NCBI RefSeq assembly: GCF_001854325.1
Contig: NZ_CP017754.1
Location: 372,001-436,000, forward strand
Length of the DNA stretch: 64,000 nucleotides
Reading direction: 5' to 3'
DNA from: Cupriavidus malaysiensis
GTDB lineage: Bacteria > Pseudomonadota > Gammaproteobacteria > Burkholderiales > Burkholderiaceae
The translations under genes and the position numbers were made by a program. The notes beneath the pieces were generated by a model. It was not told the DNA's origin. It saw only the letters and a program-made list of their open reading frames with translations, and did no database searches. Below, one piece after another: positions 16,910 to 25,951 of this stretch (position 1 is its first letter; the number at the start of each line of letters is the position of its first letter).

Positions 16910-17980
16910 ATGGCCACCTCTTCCCTCTGGCCCGAGCTCGAGAACGACATCCTCGCGCGCATGCCCTCCGCGGCCGAGCAACCGATCGCCTCGGGCGAGC
17001 TGATCGACCGCGTCCAGCAGTTGCATCCGCGCCAGCCGCCCAGCCGCGACACCATCCGCCGCGCGCTGGAGCAACTGGAGCTGGAGGGCTATGTCGGCAA
17101 ATCCGGCGAGGCACGTGCCCGCAAGTGGTGGAAGACCGGCAAGCCGCGCGCCGCGAACGGTGTGGCGCGGCGCCCGCCGCTCGAGTTGGCGATCGCGCTG
17201 CTGACCTTGCAGCGCCACGCGCCCAATCACCTGCCCAGCCATGTGACCGGCCTGCTCACCGAGTACTTCACCGGCGCCGAGAAGGTGCTGCAGGAGAGCC
17301 CGGTCGATCCCACCCTGGTCGACGCGCGCGCCTGGGCCACCAAGACGGTGCGCATCGATGCCGGCTATCCCTTCGTCTCGCCGCCCGTCGAGAGCGGGAT
17401 CCTGAACGAGATCCGCCGCGCCCTGTACGCGACCAAGGTGCTGTCGGTGTCCTACCGCAACTCGCGGCTGGAGACCGCGGCGCCGGCTTCGTACGAGGTG
17501 GTGCCGCTGGCGCTGGTCGAACGCGGCCCGGTGCTCTACGTGGTGGCGAGCCGGCGCAGCAGCAGCACCGGCGCCTTCCGCCGCTACCAGCTGCGCCTGG
17601 ACCGTTTCGTCGACGCCACCTGCACGGATGTGCCCGGCGAGCCCGATCCCGCCTTCGACCTGGACGCCTACGTGCGCCACAACCAGTTCTTCTCCTTCTT
17701 TCCACAGGAGCCGATCCGCATCGCGCTGCGCGTGCGCGAGGACGTGGGCCTGCGCGACCGCTTCCGCGAGCAGCGTCTGTCCGACGACCAGTGCATCGAG
17801 GAAGAGGCCGGCGGCTTCCGCCTGAGCGCGACCGTGATCCCCTCGGTGGAACTGCGCAACCTGCTGATGGAGCGCGCCGCGCGGGTCGAGGTGCTGGCCC
17901 CGGCCGAGCTGCGCGCGGAAATCGCGCAGGGCCTGCGGCAGGCCTGCCGCTACTACGACGACCTGCCGGCGCAGCCGTGA
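16910..17980 (+). CDS. WYL-domain transcriptional regulator
   Basis: The 356-residue protein has an N-terminal winged helix (about residues 4-70), a WYL domain (about 150-240, containing EVVPLALVERGPVLYVVAS and YQLRLDRF) and a C-terminal WCX-type region ending in LRQACRYYDDL. WYL proteins bind nucleotide-type ligands and often control anti-phage or DNA-damage genes. It is convergent with an unrecognised gene (stops 20 bp apart), beyond which lies the AddAB-like pair. It is a candidate for binding the palindrome at 18805. The start is MATSSLW at 16910; an upstream ATG at 16847 has no clear ribosome binding site. Confidence 0.85.
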   Translation: MATSSLWPELENDILARMPSAAEQPIASGELIDRVQQLHPRQPPSRDTIRRALEQLELEGYVGKSGEARARKWWKTGKPRAANGVARRPPLELAIALLTLQRHAPNHLPSHVTGLLTEYFTGAEKVLQESPVDPTLVDARAWATKTVRIDAGYPFVSPPVESGILNEIRRALYATKVLSVSYRNSRLETAAPASYEVVPLALVERGPVLYVVASRRSSSTGAFRRYQLRLDRFVDATCTDVPGEPDPAFDLDAYVRHNQFFSFFPQEPIRIALRVREDVGLRDRFREQRLSDDQCIEEEAGGFRLSATVIPSVELRNLLMERAARVEVLAPAELRAEIAQGLRQACRYYDDLPAQP

Positions 17981-18000
17981 AGCGCGCACGGCCACCCCGC

Positions 18001-18756
18001 TCAGAACGGTGCCAAGGGGGTGGCGGGCCAGGGATAGACCACGGTGAACTCGGCCGACAGGTCGAGCGAACCGGTCTGGCGCCGATGCAGGCGCAGGCGT
18101 TCCCGCATCTGCGGGCGGAAGGTCTCGACCAGGTCCACCACATGCGTCTGCGCGGCCACCAGCACGCGGCGCGGCGCGGCGTAGGCGCGCTCGCAGGCGG
18201 TCCACAGCACCTCCATGGTGCGCTTGGCCAGCGCGTCTCGGTCGGTGCCCTGTTCCCGCGTCAGCACGCACAAGGCATTGGTGGCGGCCAGTTCCTCCAG
18301 GCCCACGGGCAGGCCGGGCTCGGCCGACAGCATCGGCTCGATCGCCGTGCGCGCCAGGATGTTCAGCGCCGTGGCCAGGCTGCGCTCGCCCGCCAGCACC
18401 CAGCAGCCGACCCGGTCGAGCGGCAGGTGCTGGGTCGAGCCCAGCACCAGGGCGATCTCGACAGTGCGGCGCTGGCGCGCCTTGCGCATGGCGTCCACCG
18501 GGCCCATCGCGTTCCAGCGCGCACCGCCGAACACGCCGCTCAGGCGCGTGGCATCCACCAGGTGGATGACGATATCGGGCCGGCGCGCCGCGCGCTCGTC
18601 GACGCTCCATTGCAGCCGCCCGTCGAGCGAGTCCAGGTCCGGCAGCAGGCCGGCGGCCTCGGCCTCGGAGAAGCCCCAGCGGCGCAGCAGGATGCGCTGC
18701 GCGACGGCTTGCGGTTGGACGTTGTGTACGGTGAGATGGGCATCGATGCGCGACAT
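18001..18756 (-). CDS. Unrecognised protein divergent from the AddB-like gene
   Basis: This 251-residue protein is soluble, with no signal peptide or membrane helix. Readable features are a Rossmann-like strand-turn (RPDIVIHLVDATRLSGVFGG, about residues 59-78) and two further hydrophobic strands (EIALVLGS, VGCWVLAG), suggesting an alpha/beta fold. I know no family with this pattern. ATG 18756 lies 49 bp from the palindrome at 18805, which therefore sits in its promoter region. The position, head to head with the nuclease-helicase operon and tail to tail with the WYL gene, suggests a shared function. Confidence 0.65.
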   Translation of the reverse strand: MSRIDAHLTVHNVQPQAVAQRILLRRWGFSEAEAAGLLPDLDSLDGRLQWSVDERAARRPDIVIHLVDATRLSGVFGGARWNAMGPVDAMRKARQRRTVEIALVLGSTQHLPLDRVGCWVLAGERSLATALNILARTAIEPMLSAEPGLPVGLEELAATNALCVLTREQGTDRDALAKRTMEVLWTACERAYAAPRRVLVAAQTHVVDLVETFRPQMRERLRLHRRQTGSLDLSAEFTVVYPWPATPLAPF

Positions 18757-18804
18757 AGACGGATTGGCTCTCCCTCGGATTGGATGAGGCCAGTGTGGCG
18801 CGGC

Positions 18805-18836
18805 ATCTGCGCAAGGCGTGCGCAGATATCTGCGCA
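18805..18836. promoter_or_regulatory. Palindrome with a third half-site, shared with 47251
   Basis: ATCTGCGCA (18805-18813), five bases AGGCG, TGCGCAGAT (18819-18827) and immediately a third half-site ATCTGCGCA (18828-18836) form an operator-like array. It lies in the divergent region between the 251-residue gene and the AddB-like gene. The same 23-bp palindrome, with one spacer change, recurs at 47251-47273. A winged-helix dimer such as the nearby WYL regulator could bind nine-base arms with a five-base spacer. Confidence 0.6.
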
Positions 18837-18876
18837 GAATGCAGGGCAGGCGGGAGAGGGCGGACAGGTACCGCCA

Positions 18877-19018
18877 GGCACTACCGAGGGCGCTAGCGAG
18901 GGCACTAGCGAGGGCACTACCGAGGACACCAGCGGGCGCATGCCGGTGACGCTGCCGGAGCGCCGGTCCATGCCGCCGGTACAGAAGACGCAGCCAACGC
19001 AGCCAACGCAGCCAACGC
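18877..19018. repeat. 12-bp and 9-bp tandem repeats in the addB-like leader
   Basis: Four 12-bp units of the GGCACTAGCGAG type occupy 18877-18924. Three exact 9-bp units ACGCAGCCA plus a partial copy occupy 18988-19018. Both are in the long untranslated leader. Confidence 0.85.
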
Positions 19019-19026
19019 GGAACATG

Positions 19027-19060
19027 CCGGCCCCGCCATCGCGCGGGGCCGGCCAGGAGG
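19027..19060 (+). promoter_or_regulatory. Hairpin next to the Shine-Dalgarno of the AddB-like gene
   Basis: CCGGCCCCGC (19027-19036) and GCGGGGCCGG (19043-19052) form a perfect 10-bp stem with a 6-base loop. It ends two bases before the strong ribosome binding site AGGAGG (19055-19060). Such a structure could limit ribosome access; the regulatory role is inferred. Confidence 0.4.
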
Positions 19061-19067
19061 ACAGCTT

Positions 19068-21815
19068 GTGAACACCAGACCACGGCACACCATCGTCACG
19101 CAAGGGCGCCTCGCCCTGCGCGGGCAGCGCCTGCGCGCCGCGCGGACGCGCGCACAGGGCGTGCAGATCGTCGATATCGAACAGCTCGCCGCGCGCCTGG
19201 CCGGCGGCTTCATCGCGCCGCTGGACGACGACACCCTGCGCGCCGCCATCCAGGCCGTGCTGCCCGGCACGCCGCTCGGCGAGCTCGACACCATCAAGGA
19301 CCTGCCCGGCATGGTCGGCGCCGCCGCCGACACACTGCGCAAGGCCTGGCGCGCCGGCATCGACCTGCAGGCGCGCGCCGGCGACCACGCGCGGCTGGCG
19401 GCCATGGCCGCCCTGGAGCGCGCCGTGCTGGCCCAGCTGCCGCCGGGCATGCTCCATCCGCCCGCGCTGGCCGCCGCCGCCCAGGCGCGCCTGGCGCACG
19501 CCCCCGCGCTGCTCGGCCGCGTCGACGTCGACGGCCTGGCCGACCTGCCGCCCTGCTGGCGCCCGCTGCTGCTGGCGCTGGCCGCCGTGCTGCCGCTGCG
19601 CTGGCTGGCCGGGCCGCGCCCTGTGCCGGCATGGCTCGACGGCAGCGCGGTGGCGGTCGAGCGCAGCGCGCCCTGCGCGCCGGCGCGCAGCGTGGTCAGC
19701 GCCGCCACCGCGCAGCACGAGGCCATCGAAGCGATGCGCTGGGCGCGCGCGCTGCTGGCATCCGGGCAGGCGCGCCCGGAGGAGATCGCCATCGCCGCGG
19801 TGACGCCGGCCGACTATGACGACCACTTCCTCGCGCTGCGCTCCGACAGCGGGCTCGACCTGCACTTCGTGCATGGCGTGACGGTTGCTGCCAGCCGCGA
19901 CGGCCAGGCCGCCGCCGCGCTGGCCGACGTCCTGCTGCGCGGCCTGAGCCAGGCGCGCCTGCGCCGCCTCGCCACCCTGTGCGCCGGTGGCGCGGGCCTG
20001 CTGGGCCAGCTGCCCGAGAACTGGACGCGGGCGCTGCCGGCCGACGCGCCGCTCAGCAGCGCCGCCGCCTGGACGCGGCTGCTGGACCGCCTCGGCACCA
20101 CCGGCACCACCGACGCCACCGGCGCCACCGGCGCCACCGAGTGGCCGGAGGCCAAGGCACTCGGCGCCACGCTGCGCGCCGTGGTGGCGCTGCTGTCGCG
20201 CGGCCATGACGGCGCGGCCGAGGCCGGCGAGGCGCTGCTCGGCGGGCGCGCGCTCGCCATCTGGCGCCGCGCCCTGCTGGCCGGTCCGGCGGCAGCGCTC
20301 GACGTCACGCTGGCCGGGCTCAAGCAGGACGACGGCCTGGAGGCCTGCGTGTGCGCCGCCTGGATGCCCGCCAGCGCGCTGGCGTCGGCGCCGCGCCGCT
20401 TCGTGCGGCTGCTCGGCCTCAACTCCTCGCACTGGCCGCGCGGGCGCGCGGAAGACCGCCTGCTGTCCGAGCACATCGTGCCGGCGGCCGAGCTCGATCC
20501 GCTGCCCGTCGCCGCCGCCGACCGGCGCGACTTCGGCATCATCCTCGCCACCACCGAGAGCGAGGTGGTGCTGTCGCGCGCACGCCGCGACGGCGAGGGG
20601 CGCCTGCTGGGCCGCAGCCCGCTGCTGCACGGCCAGCCCGACGAAACCTATCTGCGCCGCAACGCGGCACCGGCACAGGCCTGCAGCGAGGGCGACCGCC
20701 TGCTGGCCCGCCCCGACGAATTCGCGCGGCTGCCGCAGGCCGAGGCCGCGCAGCGCTGCTGGCTCGACTGGCAGCGCACCGAGCTCACGCCGCACGACGG
20801 CCTGGTGCGCGCCGGCCATCCCGCGCTGGCCGCCGTGCTGGCGCGCCCGCAGTCGGCCAGCTCGCTCAGCCGCCTGCTGCGTAATCCGCTCGGCTACCTG
20901 TGGCAGTACGGTCTGGGCTGGCGCGCGCCGGAAGACGGCACGGAGCGGCTCACGCTCGATCCGCCCAGCCTGGGCAACCTGGTCCACCTGACACTGGACC
21001 TGGCCCTGCAGGCGCTGGAGGCACAGGGAACGCAGGGAACGCAGGGAACGGAGGAAGGGGGGCTGGCTGCCGCCAGCCCGCAGCGCATCGCCGCCGCCGT
21101 GCAGGCGGCCGCGGCCGAGGCCGCGCGGCAATGGGAGGCCGGCGAGGCCGTGCCGCCGGCGCTGATCTGGCGCCGCACCCTGGAAGACGTGCGCGCCATC
21201 AGCACCACCGCGCTGGCCGCCAGCCAGGGGCGGCTGCCCGCCGCGCGCGCCTTCGGTGAAGTCCCCTTCGGCGGCATGGCGCCCAAGACCGGCAGCGCCG
21301 TGCCCTGGGACCACCAGGCCAGCGTCGAGATCCCCGGCACCGGCCTGCGCATCCGCGGCTATATCGACCGCCTCGATATCTCCGGCGACGGCCGCCGCGC
21401 GCTGGTGCTCGACTACAAGACCGGCGCCGTCCCGGACACCGGCAGCGAGGGCAAGGAGAAGCCCTTCGTGCTCAACGGCGGCAAGGAACTGCAGCGCTGC
21501 CTGTACGCCTTCGCCGTGCGGGCCCTGCTGGGCGACGGCGTCGAGATCAGCGCCGCGCTGCTCTACCCGCGCGACGGCGTCGAGCTGGTGCTGGACGATC
21601 CGCAGGGCACGCTGGATACCGTGGTGGCCAGCCTGCGGGCCGCGCGCGACGCGCTGCTGGGCGGTGCCACCGTGATCGGCATCGACAGCGGCAGCGACTA
21701 CGACGACCTGGGCTTCGCCCTGCCGGCCAATGCCAAGGCCGGCTACCTGCGGCGCAAGCTCGCCGCCGCCACCGCACGCCTGGGCGACGCCGCCCGCATC
21801 TGGGAAGCCGCATGA
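19068..21815 (+). CDS. AddB-like PD-(D/E)XK nuclease subunit
   Basis: The 915-residue protein has a C-terminal RecB/AddB-type nuclease. RGYIDRLDISGDG and LVLDYKTG (about residues 763-785) give the D...DxK metal site, and a helical region precedes it. The N-terminal half resembles an inactivated helicase, as in AddB; no Walker A is visible. It is co-translated with the helicase at 21812 (ATGA overlap). Together they resemble AddAB, which resects DNA ends and degrades linear DNA. GTG 19068 is chosen for AGGAGG seven bases upstream. Two in-frame 9-bp repeats (20094-20138, 21024-21050) write Gly/Thr-rich loops. Four cysteines for an AddB iron-sulphur cluster are not evident. Confidence 0.75.
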   Translation: MNTRPRHTIVTQGRLALRGQRLRAARTRAQGVQIVDIEQLAARLAGGFIAPLDDDTLRAAIQAVLPGTPLGELDTIKDLPGMVGAAADTLRKAWRAGIDLQARAGDHARLAAMAALERAVLAQLPPGMLHPPALAAAAQARLAHAPALLGRVDVDGLADLPPCWRPLLLALAAVLPLRWLAGPRPVPAWLDGSAVAVERSAPCAPARSVVSAATAQHEAIEAMRWARALLASGQARPEEIAIAAVTPADYDDHFLALRSDSGLDLHFVHGVTVAASRDGQAAAALADVLLRGLSQARLRRLATLCAGGAGLLGQLPENWTRALPADAPLSSAAAWTRLLDRLGTTGTTDATGATGATEWPEAKALGATLRAVVALLSRGHDGAAEAGEALLGGRALAIWRRALLAGPAAALDVTLAGLKQDDGLEACVCAAWMPASALASAPRRFVRLLGLNSSHWPRGRAEDRLLSEHIVPAAELDPLPVAAADRRDFGIILATTESEVVLSRARRDGEGRLLGRSPLLHGQPDETYLRRNAAPAQACSEGDRLLARPDEFARLPQAEAAQRCWLDWQRTELTPHDGLVRAGHPALAAVLARPQSASSLSRLLRNPLGYLWQYGLGWRAPEDGTERLTLDPPSLGNLVHLTLDLALQALEAQGTQGTQGTEEGGLAAASPQRIAAAVQAAAAEAARQWEAGEAVPPALIWRRTLEDVRAISTTALAASQGRLPAARAFGEVPFGGMAPKTGSAVPWDHQASVEIPGTGLRIRGYIDRLDISGDGRRALVLDYKTGAVPDTGSEGKEKPFVLNGGKELQRCLYAFAVRALLGDGVEISAALLYPRDGVELVLDDPQGTLDTVVASLRAARDALLGGATVIGIDSGSDYDDLGFALPANAKAGYLRRKLAAATARLGDAARIWEAA
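20094..20138 (+). repeat. Five in-frame 9-bp repeats
   Basis: Five units of GGCRCCACC type (one GACGCCACC) encode Gly/Asp-Thr/Ala-Thr triplets in the AddB-like protein near residue 345. A second set, three exact units of CAGGGAACG at 21024-21050, encodes Gln-Gly-Thr triplets. Confidence 0.85.
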
Positions 21816-24800
21816 TGACCACCGCCATGCCTGTCCTCCTCGACCAAGCCGCCCGCCGCACCGCCATCGCCGCGCATGAGCGCTCCCTGCTGGTGGAAGC
21901 CGGCGCGGGCTCCGGCAAGACTGCCGTGATGGCCGGCCGCATCGCGCTGCTGCTGGCGCGGGGCATCGCGCCCGCGCACATCGCCGCGGTGACCTTCACC
22001 GAGCTGGCGGCCAGCGAATTGCTGATCCGCGTGCGCGAGTTCGTCGCCGCGCTGGCCTCGGGCCAGGTGCCGGCCGAGATGCGCGCCGCGCTGCCCGCCG
22101 GTCCGGATGCCCGCCAGCTCGAACACCTGCAGGCCGCCAGCCACGCCATCGACGAGATGACGTGCTCCACCATCCACGGCTTCTGCCAGCGCCTGATCCG
22201 GCCCTATCCGGTGGAAGCCGGCATCGACCCCGGCGCCACGCTGATGGACCGCGACCAGGCCGACCTGGTCTACCGCGAACTGGCCGACGCCTGGCTGCGC
22301 GCGGCCCTCGCCGATGCCGGCGCAGCGGGAGCGGCCGACCCGCAGGGCGGCAGCCTGCTCGCCCAGCTGGCCTGGCGCGAGCCGGCGGCCACCGTAGCGC
22401 TGGCCGGCAAGGTGCTGGACCTGCTGCGCCAGCATCGCCAGGCCGGCGTGCGCGCGCCCGAGGCACTGGCGCCGCGGCTGGCGGCCTTCCGCGCCGCGGT
22501 GCAGGACTTCCAGGCCTTGCTGGCCGAGTGCGCAACGGTGGACGAAGCCGAGACCGCCGCCATCGTCGCGGGGTTTGCCGGGATGGCGCAGGCCATTCCC
22601 GCGCGCTGGGAAGGACACGGCAACGAGCACGCCGCCCAGCAACTGGCCGCGCTGGTGCTCACGCGGCCCGCCGCCGTGCTGCTGACGGCCAGCGGCGGCT
22701 TTGCCGCCTACAAGAAGAAGGGCAAGTGGAGCGCCGCCGCGCGCGCCGCCGGCCTGCGGGCTGCCGACGGCGAGGCCATGGCCCAGCGTGCCACCGCCTG
22801 CTATGCCGCCTGCCGCGATGCCTGGCTGGCGCTGCAGCAGCACACCGCCTCGTGGGTGCTGGCCGGCCTGGTCGAGGCCCTGCGCCCGGTCGCCGACCAG
22901 TTCCGCGACTACAAGCGCCAGGCCGGCCTGCTCGACTTCGATGACCTGATCCACGCCGCGCGCGACCTGCTGCGCGACCACGAGCCGGTGCGCCGCGCGC
23001 TGGCCGGGCGCTTCACCCACGTGCTGGTCGACGAGTTCCAGGACACCGACCCGCTGCAGTCCGAGATCTTCTGGCGCCTGTGCGGCGAGCCCGTCGCCGG
23101 TGGCGATGGCGGCGAGATCGGCGGCGACGGCGGCGACGGTGGCGACGGCGGCGACGGCGGCACGGACTGGCGCGCCTACCGCATCCGCCCGGGCGCGCTG
23201 TTCCTGGTGGGCGATCCCAAGCAGGCCATCTACCGCTTCCGCGGCGCCGACGTGGCCGCCTATGTGGAGGCGCGCACGGCCTTCGCGCGCCAGGACGGCG
23301 ACAGCGTGCTCGCCATCGCCACCAACTTCCGCTCGCGCGCCACCATCCTCGACTGGGTCAACGCGCGCTTCGCCGACCTGCTGTCCGAGGCGCAGGGCCA
23401 GCCCGGCTTCACCGCCCTGCAGCCCTTCCATGCCGATGCCGGCGAGCGGCCCTGCGTGGCCGCGCTGGACGTGGCGGCCGCCGACGAGGACGGCGCCGCC
23501 AGCGCCGAGCAACAGCGCGACGCCGAGGCCGAAGCCGTGGCCGAGCTGTGCGCCCGCCTGATCGGCAGCGAGCCCGTCATCGACCGCCGCAGCGGCCAGG
23601 CCCGCCCCTGCCGCCCCGGCGACATCGCCCTGCTGGCCCCCACCGGCAGCGAACTGTGGCGCTACGAAGAAGCGCTGGAGCGGCGCGGCGTGCCGGTCGC
23701 CACGCAGGCCGGCAAGGGCCTGTACCGGCGCCAGGAGATCCAGGACCTGATCGCCGTCACGCGCGTGCTGGCCGACCCGCGCGACACGCTCGCGCTGGGC
23801 GCGCTGCTGCGCGGGCCGCTGGTCGGCCTGAGCGAGGAAGAGCTGCTCGATATCGTGTGGGCGCTGCCGCGCACCGACGAGGAGATCGCCGCCGGCAAGC
23901 TGGCCGCGCTCACCCTCCACCTCGAGGCGCAGGCCATCGCCCATCCGCTCGCACGCCACATCGTCGAGACCCTGCAGGCGCTGCGCCGCCGCGCCAACGC
24001 CACCACCCCGCACGCGCTGATCGCGCAGGCGGTCGAGGCGCTGCGCGTGCGCCCGCTGCTGCAGCAGCGCCACCGCGGCCAGGCCGAGCGCGCGCTGGCC
24101 AACGTCGACCTCTACCTCAATCTCTGCCGCGCCTACGCGGTGCGCGGCCTGCGCGCGCTGGCCCAGGCCATGACCGCCGCCTGGAGCGACGAAGCGCGCG
24201 CCCCGGAAGGCCGCCCCGATGCGCAGGAAGAGGCGGTGGCGCTCTACACCATGCACGCCGCCAAGGGCCTCGAATGGCCGGTGGTGGTGCCGATCAACAC
24301 CATGACCCAGGTGAAGGCGGCCGACAGCACCGTGGTGGAGCGCCACACCGGCCATCTCTTCTGCCCCGTCTTCGGCACCGACCCGGTCGGCCTGGAAGCC
24401 GCGCGCCAGGCCGAGCAGGACGAGCTGCAGCGCGAGCGCCTGCGCCTCTGGTACGTGGCCGCCACCCGCGCGCGCGAACTGCTGGTGCTGCCGCGCCTGG
24501 ACGTGCCGCCGCCGCGCAGCAACGCGTGGATCGCGCTGCCGCAGTTCCCGCTGCAGGCACTGCCCGCGCTCGACCTGTCCCACCTGCCTGCCGACCCCGG
24601 CGCTGGCGGCCTCGGCGCCGCCGAAACCGCCAGCGCGCAGACGCCCGAGGTCTTCGCGCAGCAGGCCGAAGCCATCGCCGCCGGCCGGCGCCGGCTCGCC
24701 TGGGTGGCCCCCAGCCGCGACGAAGGCGCCGGCACGCCGCTGCTGCGCCCGCTCGACACGGAGCGCATCGCCAGCAGCCTCGACGACGCGCCGTCCGCCG

Positions 24801-25381
24801 CCGCGTCCGATTGCGCGCAGGCGACGGCGCAGGCGACGGCACAGGACGAGCGGCAAGAGGCCAAGGTGCAAGAGGCCAAGGTGCAGGGCGGCCGCGAGCG
24901 CGGCCTGCTGATCCACAAGCTGCTCGAAGAAGTGCTGAACGGCGAAACCGCCGACGTCCCCGACACGCTCGCCGCGCGCGCCGCCGAGCTGATCGGCATG
25001 CTGGGCCTGCCGCCGTGCGCCGACCCCGCCCGGGGTCCCGCCGCCGAGGAGATCGCCGCCAGCGTCGCCCGCACCCTGGCCTTGCCCGAGGTCGCCGCGC
25101 TGCGGTCCGCGCTGGTACCCGAGTACACGCTGTACGCGGCCACCGCCTGGGACGACCAGGAAGAAGCCACCGCCGGCATCGCCGACGCCATCGCCTTCGG
25201 CGACGACGGCCGCCCGCAGGTGGTCATCGACTGGAAGAGCGACGTCGATCCCGCGCCGCAGACCGTCGAGCACTACCGCGCGCAGGTGCGGCAGTACCTG
25301 GCCATGAGCGGGGCGCGGCGGGGGCTCATCGTGATGGTGACGTCGGGACGGGTGATCGAGGTGGAGAGCTTCCGCGCATGA
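21812..25381 (+). CDS. AddA-like UvrD-family helicase-nuclease
   Basis: The 1189-residue protein is a superfamily 1A helicase fused to a nuclease. It has Walker A GAGSGKT at 31-37, Walker B/DExx as VDEFQDTDPLQ near 405, motif III LVGDPKQAIYRFRGAD, a UvrD C-terminal motif VALYTMHAAKGLEWPVVV, and a C-terminal PD-(D/E)XK site IDWKSDVDP near 1138. That is the AddA layout. It overlaps the AddB-like gene by ATGA. Helicase insertions contain slippage repeats: a Gly/Asp run (23120-23155) and exact 15-bp duplicates (24854-24883). Whether it is a housekeeping recombination enzyme or a defence nuclease is open; its neighbours favour the latter. Confidence 0.82.
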   Translation: MMTTAMPVLLDQAARRTAIAAHERSLLVEAGAGSGKTAVMAGRIALLLARGIAPAHIAAVTFTELAASELLIRVREFVAALASGQVPAEMRAALPAGPDARQLEHLQAASHAIDEMTCSTIHGFCQRLIRPYPVEAGIDPGATLMDRDQADLVYRELADAWLRAALADAGAAGAADPQGGSLLAQLAWREPAATVALAGKVLDLLRQHRQAGVRAPEALAPRLAAFRAAVQDFQALLAECATVDEAETAAIVAGFAGMAQAIPARWEGHGNEHAAQQLAALVLTRPAAVLLTASGGFAAYKKKGKWSAAARAAGLRAADGEAMAQRATACYAACRDAWLALQQHTASWVLAGLVEALRPVADQFRDYKRQAGLLDFDDLIHAARDLLRDHEPVRRALAGRFTHVLVDEFQDTDPLQSEIFWRLCGEPVAGGDGGEIGGDGGDGGDGGDGGTDWRAYRIRPGALFLVGDPKQAIYRFRGADVAAYVEARTAFARQDGDSVLAIATNFRSRATILDWVNARFADLLSEAQGQPGFTALQPFHADAGERPCVAALDVAAADEDGAASAEQQRDAEAEAVAELCARLIGSEPVIDRRSGQARPCRPGDIALLAPTGSELWRYEEALERRGVPVATQAGKGLYRRQEIQDLIAVTRVLADPRDTLALGALLRGPLVGLSEEELLDIVWALPRTDEEIAAGKLAALTLHLEAQAIAHPLARHIVETLQALRRRANATTPHALIAQAVEALRVRPLLQQRHRGQAERALANVDLYLNLCRAYAVRGLRALAQAMTAAWSDEARAPEGRPDAQEEAVALYTMHAAKGLEWPVVVPINTMTQVKAADSTVVERHTGHLFCPVFGTDPVGLEAARQAEQDELQRERLRLWYVAATRARELLVLPRLDVPPPRSNAWIALPQFPLQALPALDLSHLPADPGAGGLGAAETASAQTPEVFAQQAEAIAAGRRRLAWVAPSRDEGAGTPLLRPLDTERIASSLDDAPSAAASDCAQATAQATAQDERQEAKVQEAKVQGGRERGLLIHKLLEEVLNGETADVPDTLAARAAELIGMLGLPPCADPARGPAAEEIAASVARTLALPEVAALRSALVPEYTLYAATAWDDQEEATAGIADAIAFGDDGRPQVVIDWKSDVDPAPQTVEHYRAQVRQYLAMSGARRGLIVMVTSGRVIEVESFRA
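23120..23155 (+). repeat. In-frame 9-bp repeats in the AddA-like gene
   Basis: Four units of GGCGGCGAC (one GGTGGCGAC) encode a Gly-Gly-Asp run inserted just before motif III of the helicase. It lies in a loop, since the flanking motifs are intact. Confidence 0.85.
24818..24883 (+). repeat. 12-bp and exact 15-bp duplications
   Basis: CAGGCGACGGCG and a near copy (24818-24841) are followed by two exact copies of CAAGAGGCCAAGGTG (24854-24868 and 24869-24883). They form a Gln/Ala/Lys/Glu linker between the helicase and nuclease parts of the AddA-like protein. Confidence 0.85.
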
Positions 25382-25418
25382 CAAGCACACCACGCCAGAG
25401 CGCCAGCAGGAGAACACC

Positions 25419-25832
25419 ATGCCCCAACTGATCGAACACATCGACGCCATCGCCCGCCGCAAGCAGCGTGACGTCCTCTATCTCTCCTTCTTCGACGACG
25501 ACGCCGACTGGCGCCGGCCGGGCAACTGGCGGGCCAACCCCACGCGCGCCCAGGTCATCGACTGGCTGGATGCCAACGGCGTCGGCTGGTGCGAGTGCGG
25601 CGAGATCGCCAGCGAAACGGCCATGCGCAGCTATGGCGGCACGCTCTATCTCGACGTGCCCTTCGATCTCGCCGACCCGGCCTACCAGGCGCTGGCCGCC
25701 TTCCTCGAGCATCCCGACGGCACGCTGCGCCTGCCCGGCATGAAGTTCTGGGCGGTCTCGCTCGAAGTGGCGATGCGCAATGCGCACCATGACGAGCCGG
25801 GGTTCTGGGAGGCTTGGGCGGAGCGGTTCTGA
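25419..25832 (+). CDS. Unrecognised acidic protein after the AddA-like gene
   Basis: A 137-residue soluble protein with many Asp, Trp and Phe residues, for example LYLSFFDDDADWRRPGNW near the start and WCECGEIAS in the middle. No motif was recognised. ATG 25419 follows AGCAGGAGAACACC, 37 bp after the helicase stop, so it is probably the third gene of that operon. Size and acidity would suit a small accessory or inhibitor protein, but nothing in the sequence proves it. Confidence 0.65.
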   Translation: MPQLIEHIDAIARRKQRDVLYLSFFDDDADWRRPGNWRANPTRAQVIDWLDANGVGWCECGEIASETAMRSYGGTLYLDVPFDLADPAYQALAAFLEHPDGTLRLPGMKFWAVSLEVAMRNAHHDEPGFWEAWAERF

Positions 25833-25951
25833 GGGAGGTTGGACTTGGTGATGCGTTTGCCTGCACCGGGATCGCAGCGAGACATCGCAGCGATCGCCTG
25901 GTGGGTTGATCCGGGCCTGACAAGGCCGATTTTCCAAGAGGAGACAAGAAG

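Noticed and set aside
18540..21314. A 924-codon minus-strand frame across the AddB-like gene
   Set aside because: Same reason; no domain, no ribosome binding site, composition typical of an antisense shadow.
21743..25462. A 1239-codon open frame on the minus strand
   Set aside because: It is the mirror of the AddA-like gene in high-GC DNA. The plus-strand protein has all helicase motifs, while the minus-strand translation is a low-complexity Gly/Ala/Arg/Gln/His product.
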